A stretch of DNA of 64,000 nt from Siccirubricoccus phaeus (GCF_008360935.1 NZ_SRXO01000010.1:183515-247514), one strand, 5' to 3'. Shown: positions 45,593 to 56,976, numbered from the stretch's first letter. Notes: generated by a model from the letters alone, not told the origin. Numbers and translations are program-made.

Positions 45593-46375
45593 TCACCCTT
45601 CCGCCGCTCCCCCGGCAGCCGGCCGGCGCGCCATATAGGCGCGGAAGATGCCGAGCTGGACCTCGCAGCGGACCTCCTCGAAGCCGGATTGCCGCAGCGC
45701 GTCCAGGATGGTGGCCGGCGCCACGCAGGCATCGATGGTGTCCCAGTAATACTGCATCAGCAGCCTGGCCTGCCGGCCGCCGCCCAGCAGGGCGCTGACG
45801 GCCGGGATGACGCGGCCGAGATAGAAGCGCACCGCGGCATAGGCGAGCCTGCCCCTGGGCCGCGCGATCTCCAGCAGCAGCAGGCGGCCGCCGGGCCGCA
45901 GCACGCGGCGGTACTCGGCGAAGGTCGCCGGCAGGCTGGCGACATGGCGCAGCGCATAGCCCATGCTGAGGAAGTCGAAGCGCGCATCGGCGACCGGCAG
46001 CGCCTCGGCGCGCCCGCAGATCAGCTTCACCGGCAGCGCGCGGCCGGTCTGCCGCAGCATCCCCTCGCTGAGATCGAGCCCGACCACGCCGCGCGCGGAG
46101 CCGAGCAGCCGCACCGCCTCCCGCGCCACCAGCCCGGTGCCGACCGCGACATCCAGCACCGCCTGGCCGGGCTGCAGCCCCGCGCGGCGCAGCGCCCGCC
46201 GCCGATACCAGCCCCCCGACCCGAAGGAGCAGGCCGCATTGATCCGGTCATAGGAGTCGGCCGTGCTGTCGAATACCCGGCGGACGAAGGCATCGCGGTC
46301 GGCAGGGGCGGCGTAATAGCGGGTGAGGGGCGGATGCGGCGTCGGAATTCCAGCGTACTCAGCCATGCCCACCAC
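45593..46375 (-). CDS. UbiE/COQ5-like SAM-dependent methyltransferase
   Basis: 260 residues (a second ATG three codons in, at 46366, is also possible). The N-terminal VRRVFDSTADSYDRINAACS resembles the UbiE/COQ5 family, motif I is VLDVAVGTGLVAREAV, and FDFLSMGYALRHV and EYRRVLRPGGRLLLLEIARP are typical. It lacks the strict ends of true UbiE and sits among pigment genes, so it more likely methylates the polyene head group or a related aromatic than ubiquinone; both remain possible. It is divergent from the PlsC-like gene. Confidence 0.87.
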   Translation of the reverse strand: MVGMAEYAGIPTPHPPLTRYYAAPADRDAFVRRVFDSTADSYDRINAACSFGSGGWYRRRALRRAGLQPGQAVLDVAVGTGLVAREAVRLLGSARGVVGLDLSEGMLRQTGRALPVKLICGRAEALPVADARFDFLSMGYALRHVASLPATFAEYRRVLRPGGRLLLLEIARPRGRLAYAAVRFYLGRVIPAVSALLGGGRQARLLMQYYWDTIDACVAPATILDALRQSGFEEVRCEVQLGIFRAYMARRPAAGGAAEG

Positions 46376-46505
46376 GCCCGTTCATGCCTGCAGCCAGCAT
46401 TATTGCAACCGTCGCCACATCAGCCTGGCATTGGTTGCCGCATCCCCCCGCCGCTTCACACGGACGCGCCGGTAACCTAGTGTGTCAACCATAGTGGGGG
46501 CAACG

Positions 46506-47318
46506 ATGCAGGCGCGCAACCCGGGTCAAGTTTTGCCGAAGGGCAAAGGGGCGGGCGGGCTGCTGGCGTTCTACTACAGCATCGCCTTTTATTTCTGCCT
46601 CGCGGTGTTCGGCATCAGTTGCCTGGTCTGGAGCCTGCCGGCCGCCCTGCTGTACCGCATCCTGCCGCGCCGCTGGGGCCAGCCGCTGGGCCAGCTCGGC
46701 ATCATGCTGGGGTTTCGCTGGTTCCTCGGCGTCATGCGCTTCACCGGCGTGTTCCGGGCCGATCTCTCGGCGCTGGACCGGCTGCGGGCCGAGGGCGGGC
46801 TGGTCATCGCGCCGAACCACCCGACGATGCTGGACGCCGTCATCCTGATCTCGCGGCTGCCGCGGGTGGTCTGCATCACCAAGGCGACGCTGTGGGACAA
46901 CCTCTTCCTCGGCGGGGGCATCAGGCTGGCGGGCTATGTCAGGAACGACCTGCCGCTGCCGATGATCCGCCGCGCCGCCACGGCGGTGCAGGGCGGGCAG
47001 CAATTGCTGATCTTCCCGGAAGGCTCGCGCACGGCGCACCCGCCCGTCGACCCCTTCCATCGCAGCTTCGCGGTGATCGCCCGCGCCACCCGGGCACCGG
47101 TGCAGACCGTGCTGATCGAGGCGGACAGCCCCTATCTGCGCAAGGGCTGGCCGCTGTTCCGCCGGCCCAGCCTGCCCCTGGTGTTCCGCATCCGCCTCGG
47201 CGAGCGGGTGATGGCCGCCGGCGATCCGGATGAATTCGTCCGGACGCTGGAGGGGTATTTCCGCGCCCAATTCGGCGCAGGCAATGGCAGCGCATGGCCT
47301 CACGCCACCTCGTACTGA
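46506..47318 (+). CDS. PlsC-like 1-acylglycerol-3-phosphate acyltransferase family protein
   Basis: 270 residues from the ATG at 46506 with GTGGGGGC just upstream; an in-frame GTG at 46482 is an alternative. One long hydrophobic segment (residues about 22-50) is followed by the acyltransferase motif NHPTMLD (104-110, His105 and Asp110) and the phosphate-binding EGSRT (172-176). Both are complete. Acyl transfer to glycerol or another lipid alcohol in the inner membrane is expected. In this cluster it may attach the polyene chain to a lipid. It overlaps the glycosyltransferase gene by 25 bp. Confidence 0.9.
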   Translation: MQARNPGQVLPKGKGAGGLLAFYYSIAFYFCLAVFGISCLVWSLPAALLYRILPRRWGQPLGQLGIMLGFRWFLGVMRFTGVFRADLSALDRLRAEGGLVIAPNHPTMLDAVILISRLPRVVCITKATLWDNLFLGGGIRLAGYVRNDLPLPMIRRAATAVQGGQQLLIFPEGSRTAHPPVDPFHRSFAVIARATRAPVQTVLIEADSPYLRKGWPLFRRPSLPLVFRIRLGERVMAAGDPDEFVRTLEGYFRAQFGAGNGSAWPHATSY

Positions 47319-48049
47319 TTCCCAGCTACAATACCGGGCCACGCCTGCTGCGGACGGTGCGGGAAGCCCGGGCGGCCTGGAGCCCGGTCTGGGTTGTCGT
47401 GGATGGCAGCACGGACGGGTCCGATGCCGCGCTGCTGCAGGCGGTGCAGGCCGACCCCGAGCTGCGGGTCATCCGGCTGACGCGCAACCAGGGCAAGGGC
47501 GCGGCCGTGCTGCACGGGCTGCTTGCGGCGCAACAGGCAGGCTTCAGCCATGCGCTGGTGATGGATTCCGACGGGCAGCACCCGGCGGAGGGCATCGGGG
47601 CCATGATCGCCGCCTCCCGCGCCGCGCCGGAGGCGATGATCCTCGGCGCCCCTATCTTCGGCCCGGAGGCGCCGCGGATCCGCATCCAGGGCCGGAAGAT
47701 CTCCAACTGGCTCGCCCGGATCGAGACAAGGGGCGCTGGCATCGAGGACGTGCTGTTCGGCTTCCGCGTCTATCCGATCGCGCTGCTGCTGCAGGTGATG
47801 GACGGCACGCGCTGGATGCGCCGCTTCGATTTCGACCCGGAGGCGGTGGTGCGGCTGGCCTGGAACGGGGTGGCGGCGGTCAACCTGCCGACCCCGGTGC
47901 GCTACCTCTCTCCCGAGGAGGGCGGCGTCTCGCATTTCCACTATCTGCGCGACAATCTCCGCCTGACCTGGATGCATACGCGGCTGGTGCTGGGCATGCT
48001 GGCGCGCCGGGCCGGGCTGCGGCGTCAGGGGGGAGCGGGGCGTGCCTGA
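47294..48049 (+). CDS. Family 2 glycosyltransferase
   Basis: 251 residues, GT-A fold. It has VLIPSYNTG at the nucleotide side, the VVVDGSTDGS loop, and the metal-binding DSDGQH at 91-96. The acceptor half holds DVLFGFRVYPIALL. No membrane anchor is obvious, unlike DPM-type enzymes, which it otherwise resembles. Similar GT2 genes occur in aryl polyene clusters. Its last 170 bp overlap the end of the convergent deacetylase gene on the other strand, so both C-termini are encoded by the same DNA. Confidence 0.88.
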   Translation: MASRHLVLIPSYNTGPRLLRTVREARAAWSPVWVVVDGSTDGSDAALLQAVQADPELRVIRLTRNQGKGAAVLHGLLAAQQAGFSHALVMDSDGQHPAEGIGAMIAASRAAPEAMILGAPIFGPEAPRIRIQGRKISNWLARIETRGAGIEDVLFGFRVYPIALLLQVMDGTRWMRRFDFDPEAVVRLAWNGVAAVNLPTPVRYLSPEEGGVSHFHYLRDNLRLTWMHTRLVLGMLARRAGLRRQGGAGRA

Positions 48050-48983
48050 GGGAGACCACCTGGTGCCCATACCCCCGCGCATGGGCGAGTAGCCGCGGCA
48101 CCACCTCCTCCAGCATGCTGCGGTGGCGCGTAGGGCGGTCATGCAGCAGCAGGATGTCGCCCGGGGCCAGGCGGTGCAGCAGCCGCCGCAGGACGCGTTC
48201 GGGCTGGTCGGAGACTGTGTCGTAGCCGCGCCGCGTCCAGGTGGCGAGGCGCAGCTCCGTCACCGCCAGGACCGGGTCCAGCAGCGGGGAGCGGATGCCG
48301 GCCGGCGGCCGGAAGAAAAGCGGGCGCTGCCCGCAGATGGCGGTGATGGTGTCCTGCGCCCGCTGGATCTCCCGCTGCATCGCCCAGGGCGTCCAGCAGC
48401 CGAAGCCGAGCGGATGGGCATAGGTGTGGTTCTCCACGCTGTGGCCCCGGGCGACCATCTCGCGGAGGAGCTGCGGGTGACGCACGGCTTCGCGCCCGAT
48501 GACGAAGAAGCTGGCCTTGGCCTCGTACCGGTCCAGCAGGTCCAGCAGGCGTGGGGTGATCCTGGGGTCCGGGCCGTCATCGAAGGTGAGGGCGATGGGG
48601 CCCGGGTCGCACCCTGCCGGCACCGGCAGCCGGCTGAGATTGGGGCCGAGCATGGTGCTGCGGGGCCACATGCCGCAGGTGAGCAGCGCATGGTTGCTGC
48701 CGAGGATGGCCAGGATGGTCCGCCACCACTCGGGCGCCGCCAGGAAGGCGCAGAGGGAGGCGGCATGCAGGGCCAGCGAGGCGCGGATTGCCGGGGTGGG
48801 CGACCAGCCCTGCAAGCCGGGCCAGGGCGCGAAGCCGCCATCCTCGGGCCGGTCCGGCAGGCAGGGCTCCGGGCCCAGCCGCAACGGCGCATGACCGGCC
48901 GCCTGGGTGAGCGGCACGGCACCCTCCGGCAGCCGGGCGGCAAGCCGCGCCCGCCAGGACCCCTGCTCCGGAGCGCCCCTCAT
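47880..48983 (-). CDS. Polysaccharide deacetylase (NodB-domain) family protein
   Basis: 367 residues. The NodB domain starts near residue 128: motif 1 TFDDGPDP has Asp135/Asp136, motif 2 HTYAH has His186 and His190 as metal ligands, motif 3 RPPAG is at 225-229, and motif 5 is LLLHD. A preceding region of about 125 residues is Ala/Pro-rich with one hydrophobic stretch near 66-85. The final 50 or so residues are Pro/Arg-rich and lie opposite the glycosyltransferase gene, so they may be non-essential. Deacetylation of an N-acetyl sugar is predicted; why it is in a pigment cluster is unclear. Confidence 0.87.
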   Translation of the reverse strand: MRGAPEQGSWRARLAARLPEGAVPLTQAAGHAPLRLGPEPCLPDRPEDGGFAPWPGLQGWSPTPAIRASLALHAASLCAFLAAPEWWRTILAILGSNHALLTCGMWPRSTMLGPNLSRLPVPAGCDPGPIALTFDDGPDPRITPRLLDLLDRYEAKASFFVIGREAVRHPQLLREMVARGHSVENHTYAHPLGFGCWTPWAMQREIQRAQDTITAICGQRPLFFRPPAGIRSPLLDPVLAVTELRLATWTRRGYDTVSDQPERVLRRLLHRLAPGDILLLHDRPTRHRSMLEEVVPRLLAHARGYGHQVVSLRHAPLPPDAAARPGAPACPAPAAYASRSGGDCRADSGNARRRPPRERGSAPGSAG

Positions 48984-49031
48984 CCTTCGGCGCCGGCGCG
49001 GCTGACCCCCGCCGCGCCGCCGGCCCGTGCC

Positions 49032-50390
49032 TCAGCGATCCGCCCCGCGCGCCGCTTCCCGGGCGCTGTCCAGGCCGGCGCCGAATCCTGAGCTGGGCAT
49101 CTGGCGGTCAAGCGTCCTGGCCTCCGGCATCTCCGGCCCCATGCCGCACCGATGCAGGCGCGACAATACATGATAAACCGTCTTGAACATCAATACCGGC
49201 AGTACCGCCCGCGGGCTGTGACGCAGATTACCTGCCAGCATGTTCACAATCCCGTCGCGCATCCAAAAGGCATTGGACGGCGACATGAACATGGAGCGCA
49301 ATACAGGATCGTTAATGCGGTAGATGAGCCAGCTTATGCGGTCCATCGCCCTGGCGGTTTCGCGGTTCGTCCGGGCGGCGAGGGCCTGACCGGCCACCGG
49401 GTCGTCCAGCCAGGCATGGGCCGCCTCGGCGCCCAGCTCGCCCGCCGTCATGGCCATGAGCACGCCGGTGGAGAACATCGGGTCCACGAAGCCATAGGCA
49501 TCGCCGATCATCAGATAGCCCGGGCCGGTGCCGCTGCGCGCCCGGTAGCTGTAATTGGCGGTGCTGTAGATCTCCGAAACCCGCTCGGCCTGCCGCATGC
49601 GCGCCGAGACGGTGGGGCTGGCGGCGATGCGGTCCTGGAAGATTTCGGCGGCGGTGCCCCGCCGGTTCTTCCAGGCGCTCTGGTTGCCGACGAAGCCGAC
49701 GCTGGTGACCTCCCCGGTCAGGGGGATGATCCAGAACCAGCCATCCTCCGCGAGGTGGATGCTGATATAGCCCGCCAGCGCCGCCTCCCGCCTCTCCACC
49801 CCGCGGAAATGCGCGTAGGCTGCCGCCGTGTTGTTGTATTTGTTGGAGGTCTTCAGGTTCAGCTTGCCGGCGAGGAAGGTGTCACGCCCGGAGGCATCGA
49901 GGACGTAGCGGGCCCGGACCTCCAGCGCCGTGCCGTCCGGACGCTGCGCCCGGATGACCGAGGGGCCGCCTTCCGTGCCGAATTCCAGGCTCTGCGCGCG
50001 GGTGCCCTGGAAGGTCAGCGCCCCCTTCCGGGCGGCGTTGTCGAACAGGATCCGATCGAATTCCGAGCGCCGCACCTGCCAGGCGAAGGTGCGGTCCCGG
50101 TCCAGGGCGCGGGCGAAGGGAAAGGCCTGGCTGCGCCCGGTGCGGTCGGAGACGAATTCGGCGCCCGGCTTGTGCACGCCGATGGTCCGGACCTCCTCCA
50201 GCACGCCCAGCCGGTCGAGGATGTCCAGGTTGCGGGGGAGCAGGCTCTCCCCGATGTGGAAGCGGGGATGGACATCCTTCTCGAGCAGCACGACCTTGCG
50301 CTGCCGCGCCGCCAGCAACCCGGCCGCGGTGGACCCGGCCGGCCCGCCGCCGATGACGGCGACCTCCGCCTCGATCGTCTCCAGGCTCAT
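49032..50390 (-). CDS. FAD-dependent halogenase-like oxidoreductase
   Basis: 452 residues from the ATG at 50390, preceded by an AGGGAGGGG site; the frame opens further upstream to 50711 but that part is not protein-like. The FAD motif is IGGGPAGS (13-20), followed by HIGESLLPRN. Lys74 lies where flavin halogenases have their catalytic Lys (HKPGAEF). The halogenase motif WxWxIP is present as WFWIIP (218-223), and the second FAD segment is MIGDAYGFVDPMFSTG. Such proteins occur in xanthomonadin and some aryl polyene clusters, where they may halogenate the aromatic ring; a hydroxylase role cannot be excluded. Confidence 0.88.
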   Translation of the reverse strand: MSLETIEAEVAVIGGGPAGSTAAGLLAARQRKVVLLEKDVHPRFHIGESLLPRNLDILDRLGVLEEVRTIGVHKPGAEFVSDRTGRSQAFPFARALDRDRTFAWQVRRSEFDRILFDNAARKGALTFQGTRAQSLEFGTEGGPSVIRAQRPDGTALEVRARYVLDASGRDTFLAGKLNLKTSNKYNNTAAAYAHFRGVERREAALAGYISIHLAEDGWFWIIPLTGEVTSVGFVGNQSAWKNRRGTAAEIFQDRIAASPTVSARMRQAERVSEIYSTANYSYRARSGTGPGYLMIGDAYGFVDPMFSTGVLMAMTAGELGAEAAHAWLDDPVAGQALAARTNRETARAMDRISWLIYRINDPVLRSMFMSPSNAFWMRDGIVNMLAGNLRHSPRAVLPVLMFKTVYHVLSRLHRCGMGPEMPEARTLDRQMPSSGFGAGLDSAREAARGADR

Positions 50391-50707
50391 CCCCCCTCCC
50401 TTCCTGGTCAGGCGAGCAAGGCTGCCGCTGCCGGGATCTGGGCCGGTTGTCATACGCCATGGGGTACGACAATCGGCCCGGCCCCTTGTCGGAAGCGGGC
50501 AGGTTGCTCCGGCCGGGCGAGGTCTAGCAGCGTCTGCCCGGCCGGCGCCACCGCGACGCGGGCCACGCTTGTCGCGGGTGGCCATCAGCCGGTGCGCCTG
50601 CGGCGGTGGGAATGGCGGTCGCCGGTTCGCCATCGGCCGCGCCCGCAACCAGCCCACCCTGCCTGGCAGAGGGGGCCTGGCCCTGGCCGCCGCCGCCCGC
50701 GCCCCGG
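50391..50707. other. Spacer between halogenase-like gene and Bug receptor gene
   Basis: About 320 bp upstream of the halogenase-like gene, which is read leftward; the Bug gene beyond it is also leftward and ends here. Only the purine-rich ribosome-binding site beside 50390 is recognisable. Open frames across it are low-complexity. I see no promoter, repeat or terminator that can be defended. Confidence 0.45.
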
Positions 50708-51685
50708 TCACTCCAGCCGGATGCCGAGCCGCTGGACCATCGCCTTCTCATACTCCGACCGCTGGGCGATGAAGGCGGCGTAGGATTCGCTGTCCAGATA
50801 CTGTTCCGGCATGTCGAATTGCGCCCGCACCGCGGCGTTGGCCGGGCTGAACAGCGCGGATTTGAAGGCCTCGTGCAGCGCCCGCACCACGCCAGGATCC
50901 ATCCCCTTCGGGCCGGAGATGCCATAGGGGGAGGTGACGACCATGTCGTGCCCCAGCTCCTTCAGGGTCGGCACGCCGGGCAGGCGGGAGACGCGCGCCG
51001 CCGTCCAGACGCAGAGGGCCCGCATGGCGCCGCTTTCCACCTGCGGCACCCAGACGGAGCTGTCCGCGATGCAATCCACCGCGCCGGAAAGCACGGCGGT
51101 CATGCCTTCCGAGGAGCCGCGATAGGGCACATGGGTGAACTCCACCCCCTCCCGGGCGCCGAGATCCTCCATGGCCAGGTGGTTGGTGGTGGCGATGCCG
51201 GAGGTGGCGAAGGTGACCTTGCCCGGATTGGCCCTGGCATGGGCGATGAAGCCGCGCCAGTCCTGCCACGGGCTGTCCGCCTTCACCGCCACGCCATACA
51301 TCCAGCCGCAGAGGCGGAGGATGTGGGTGAAATCCGCGACGGCATCCCAGGGCGGCGTCCGCACCAGGAAGGGGCGGCGGACGATGGAGAGGTGCATCTG
51401 CCCCAGCGTGTAGCCATCGGCGCGGGAAGCGGCGAGGGGCTGCACATGCAGCGTGCCGCTGGCCCCCGGCCGGTTCTCCACCACCACCGGCTGGCCGAGC
51501 GTGGCCTGGGCGATTTCCGCCAGGGAGCGCATCTGCACGTCGGAGGAGGAGCCGGCGGTCCAGGGCACGAAGAGGCGGAGCGGCCGGTCCGGGAAGCGGG
51601 GCTGGGCCAGGGCCGGCGCCGCCAGCGCCGCACCGGAAAGGGCAAGCATGGCGCGCCGCGGCAGCGCGGCGGGACTCCTAGGCAT
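50708..51685 (-). CDS. Bug-family tripartite tricarboxylate transporter substrate-binding protein
   Basis: 325 residues from the ATG at 51685, which gives a signal peptide (LPRRAMLALSGAALAAPALA); a frame to 51868 is longer but unlikely. The mature start is FPDRPLRLFVPWTAGSSSDV, followed by VVENRPGASGTLHV, ADGYTLGQMH and VTFATSGIATTNH, all Bug marks. It is divergent from another Bug gene at 51982 across 296 bp. No TctAB genes are in the window. Ligand unknown. Confidence 0.92.
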   Translation of the reverse strand: MPRSPAALPRRAMLALSGAALAAPALAQPRFPDRPLRLFVPWTAGSSSDVQMRSLAEIAQATLGQPVVVENRPGASGTLHVQPLAASRADGYTLGQMHLSIVRRPFLVRTPPWDAVADFTHILRLCGWMYGVAVKADSPWQDWRGFIAHARANPGKVTFATSGIATTNHLAMEDLGAREGVEFTHVPYRGSSEGMTAVLSGAVDCIADSSVWVPQVESGAMRALCVWTAARVSRLPGVPTLKELGHDMVVTSPYGISGPKGMDPGVVRALHEAFKSALFSPANAAVRAQFDMPEQYLDSESYAAFIAQRSEYEKAMVQRLGIRLE

Positions 51686-51981
51686 GGCGTTTCCTCCTTC
51701 GGTTGTTGCGGCAAGCAGATCATGAGTCGGAGGGGGTTTGCCATCCTTCGTCACGAGGCCGGCCGCAGGCATGGCGGCATGCGTGCCGATGACCGGCGAC
51801 GGGGGTCGGCAAGGGGGTGCGTCGTCCGGCACCGCCTGGGGCCGCAGGACGCGGCGGCCACCTGCCATGTCCGGCTCTGCCCCGGGCAGCGGTGACCCGG
51901 ACGGTCCGGCAGCGCGGGCGCCGCCGCCTTCCGCTGCCTTTCCCGGCGGCGTAGCCTGCGGGCAAAGACCGGAGGAAACCG

Positions 51982-52950
51982 ATGTTCCTGACGACGCGCC
52001 GCGCCGCCTTCGGCGCCGCCCTGCTGGCCACGGGCCAGCTTCGCGCCCAGAGCTGGCCGGCGCGCTCCATCACCTGGATCGTGCCCTTCACCCCGGGCGG
52101 CATCACCGACACCTCCTCCCGCCTCGTCGCGCAGCCGCTCGGCGCCTGGCTCGGCCAGCAGGTGGTGATCGACAATCGCCCGGGCGCTGGCGGCGGCATC
52201 GGCACGGAGGCCGCGGCGCGGGCCGCGGCGGATGGCTACACCATCCTCTACGGCACCCAGGGCACGCTGGCGACCAACCCCGTACTGTACCGCAATGTCC
52301 GCTACGACCCGCTGCGCGACTTCGCCCCGGTGCACGGGCTGGCGCAGACGCCGCTGCTGCTGGTGGTGAATCCGGCACGGCCCTTCCGCACCCTGGCGGA
52401 GCTGATCGGCCATGCGAAGGAGCGGCCGGGCGAGCTGACCTTCGCCACCTCCGGCATCGGCACCGGCACGCATATGGCGGCGGAGCTGTTCCAGGCCGAG
52501 GCCGGGGTGAAGCTGACCCAGGTGCCCTACCAGGGCAGCGCCCCGGCGCTGAACGACCTGGTCGCCGGCCGCACCGACCTGATGTTCGACTACCTGATCT
52601 CCACCCGCGCCTTCCTGGAGTCCGGCCGGTTGCGGCCGCTCGCGACGACGGGCAGCGCCCGGCTGGCGGCGCTGCCGGAGGTGCCGACCCTGGCGGAGGC
52701 CGGGCTGCCGGGCGCCGAGACCGCGTCCTGGTCCTGCATCATGGCGCCGGCGGCGGTGCCGGCGCCGATCCGCGAGAAGCTGGCGGAAGGGTTGCAGCGT
52801 GCCTTGTCTGAGCCGCGGGTGGTGGAGACGCTGGCCGGCAGCGGCAGCGCGCCGCTGATGCTGGCGGGAGATGGGCTGCGGGATTTCGTCGGGCGAGAGG
52901 TGGAGCGGTGGCGCGGCATCGTCGAGCGCTCCGGCGCCAGGGCGGGCTGA
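51982..52950 (+). CDS. Bug-family tripartite tricarboxylate transporter substrate-binding protein
   Basis: 322 residues. The signal peptide is TRRAAFGAALLATGQLRAQ, then WPARSITWIVPFTPGGITD, VVIDNRPGAGGGIGTE, AADGYTILYGTQGT and LAALPEVPTLAEAGLPG, all characteristic. The ATG at 51982 has an AGGAAACC site. It differs clearly from the divergent neighbour, so the two probably bind different carboxylates. Downstream, 240 bp without a clear gene separate it from the convergent fad-type gene. Confidence 0.93.
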   Translation: MFLTTRRAAFGAALLATGQLRAQSWPARSITWIVPFTPGGITDTSSRLVAQPLGAWLGQQVVIDNRPGAGGGIGTEAAARAAADGYTILYGTQGTLATNPVLYRNVRYDPLRDFAPVHGLAQTPLLLVVNPARPFRTLAELIGHAKERPGELTFATSGIGTGTHMAAELFQAEAGVKLTQVPYQGSAPALNDLVAGRTDLMFDYLISTRAFLESGRLRPLATTGSARLAALPEVPTLAEAGLPGAETASWSCIMAPAAVPAPIREKLAEGLQRALSEPRVVETLAGSGSAPLMLAGDGLRDFVGREVERWRGIVERSGARAG

Positions 52951-53190
52951 ACGCCCTGCTCGTCGGACGAGGCCCGCTGCGCGGGCGCTCGACCTCCTCA
53001 AGCGGCCCCAGGCCACGGCCATGGTGCCGAATTCAGGTCGAGAGTGCCGCGTAGCGGCGCCGCGCCTCGCGCCGCAGGCGTGCTATCGCATGACGCGCGG
53101 CGAAGTCCTTGACCCGATTCGGCACCATGGCTTTCGCGCATGGGCGCCTTCGACGGTGTCGAAGGCGCACAGAGGCGCCTTCGCCGCCAG

Positions 53191-55290
<2,100 letters not shown>

Positions 55291-55518
55291 CTCGCTTCCT
55301 CCACGCTTTGGAGGCGAGCATCGGACGGTCCGGGGTAGGGGGCAAGCCGCCCGGAGCGGGCTCGGTTGCCTTCACCCGCCTTTATCTCCTGCCCCCGTCC
55401 GGGCGCGGTTCGGGCGGCGCAGCGGGCGCCTTTATCGGCAGCCTGACCGCCGAGGCTTGCGGGCGCTCCTGGACGCCGCCGCAGGGCTTCGGCGGGTCAG
55501 GGAACGGGCCCGCCGGTG

Positions 55519-56976
55519 TCAGGCAGCCGTGCGCTGTTCCGGCGGCGGCACCACGCCGGGGCGCGGATCGATGGGCACGGCGCGGTCGAGGCCGGTCAGG
55601 CTCTCGAACAGCGCGGCGGCGGCCAGGGCCGTTGCATCCTGCCGCGGCGCGGCGGCGATCTGCAGCCCGACCGGGCGGCCATACTGATCGAGGCCGCAAG
55701 GCACCGCCACGGCCGGGCAGCCGGCCAGGGTGATGGCGGCGTTCAGCATGGACGCCGCCATGTAATTCTCCAGCTTCACCCCGGCGACGCTTTCCGGATG
55801 CCGCAGCATCACGTCGAAGGCCGGCGTGGCAGCCCCCGGCGTGATCAGCAGATCAAATTCAGAAAAATGCGCGGCGACCCGGCGATACCAGGCGGCGCGC
55901 TCCCGCTCCGCCCAGGCGAGGCGGGAGGGGGTGGCGGCCAGGCCGCGCTCCGTGTTCCAGATGATGTCCGGCTTGATGAGGTCGCGATGGGTCTGGAGCT
56001 GCAATTCGCGATCCACCACGAAATGCTGGCTGCGCAGCACCAGGAAGGCTTCCTGCAATTCCTCCAGCGCCGGCGCTGCTTCCTCCACCACACAGCCCGC
56101 CTCGGCGAAGCGGTGCACCGCGGCCTCGCAGATCGCCCGTGTCTCGCGGTCCACCGGCAGCTTGCCATGGAAATCCGCCGTGTAGCCGATGCGGAAGCGG
56201 CGCGGCGCCAGCGAAGCCACGTAGGGCGTGGCCGGTGCCTCCCAGGTCAGCGGGTCCGCCAAATCCCAGCCCGCCATGGTATCGAGGAACAGCGCCACAT
56301 CCGCCACGTTCCGCGCCATCGGCCCATGCACGGAAAGCGGGGAGAAGAGGTTGCTCGCCGTCCCCCGCGTCACCCGCCCGGGCGAGGGCCGCAGCCCCAC
56401 CACGCCGCAATAGGTGCCGGGGCGGCGCAGGCTGCCGGCATGGTCCGTGCCATGCGCCAGCCAGGCCTCCCCCGTCGCCACGCTGACGGCACCGCCGCCG
56501 GTGGAGCCGGCGCAGGTCAGCGCGGTGTTCCAGGGGTTGCGGGTGCGACCGAACACCTCGTTGAAGGTGGAGCCGCCGGCGCCGAATTCCGGCGTGTTGG
56601 ACTTGCCGAGCACGATGCCGCCGAGCCGTTCGATCCGCTCCACCAAGGGGTGGGAGCGCGCCGGCACATGGTCCTTGAAGATCGGCGAGCCATAGGTGGT
56701 GCGGACGCCCGCCACATCCGTCAGGTCCTTGATCGTCACCGGCAGGCCGGCGAGCCAGCCCGGATGCGCCGCGTTCTCCGCGGCCTCGCCCGCCATGATC
56801 CGCCGCGCATGGTCGCGGGCGCGGTCCAGGCAGAGCGTGGGCAGCGCATTCACCGCCGGCTCCACCTGCGCGATGCGCGACGCCGCCGCCTCCACCAGCT
56901 CCAGCGGTGAGACGTTCCGCCGCTTCAGCCGCGCCACGGCCTCGGTGGCGGTCAGGCGGATCAGCTCCTCACTCAT
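55519..56976 (-). CDS. Amidase signature family amidase
   Basis: 485 residues, cytoplasmic. The Ser-cisSer-Lys triad can be read: Lys83 in LPVTIKD, the cis-Ser158 in AGSTGGG, and nucleophile Ser182 in GTDHAGSLRRP. The usual GTDTGGS motif is GTDHAGS here, with His and Ala at variable positions. The C-terminus has GCPAVAVPCGLDQYGRPVGLQI, the standard ending. Hydrolyses an amide to acid and ammonia; the substrate is not predictable. It stands alone, divergent from the molybdenum hydroxylase gene across 124 bp. Confidence 0.94.
   Translation of the reverse strand: MSEELIRLTATEAVARLKRRNVSPLELVEAAASRIAQVEPAVNALPTLCLDRARDHARRIMAGEAAENAAHPGWLAGLPVTIKDLTDVAGVRTTYGSPIFKDHVPARSHPLVERIERLGGIVLGKSNTPEFGAGGSTFNEVFGRTRNPWNTALTCAGSTGGGAVSVATGEAWLAHGTDHAGSLRRPGTYCGVVGLRPSPGRVTRGTASNLFSPLSVHGPMARNVADVALFLDTMAGWDLADPLTWEAPATPYVASLAPRRFRIGYTADFHGKLPVDRETRAICEAAVHRFAEAGCVVEEAAPALEELQEAFLVLRSQHFVVDRELQLQTHRDLIKPDIIWNTERGLAATPSRLAWAERERAAWYRRVAAHFSEFDLLITPGAATPAFDVMLRHPESVAGVKLENYMAASMLNAAITLAGCPAVAVPCGLDQYGRPVGLQIAAAPRQDATALAAAALFESLTGLDRAVPIDPRPGVVPPPEQRTAA

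Noticed and set aside
45593..46375. Genuine ubiquinone/menaquinone UbiE gene
   Set aside because: Similar family, but sequence ends differ and it lies in a pigment cluster far from other ubi genes apart from coq7 at 63 kb; kept as UbiE-like only.
46427..46438. Sigma-54-like TGGCAT...TTGCC before the PlsC-like gene
   Set aside because: GG and GC are only eight bases apart instead of ten, so it would not be recognised.
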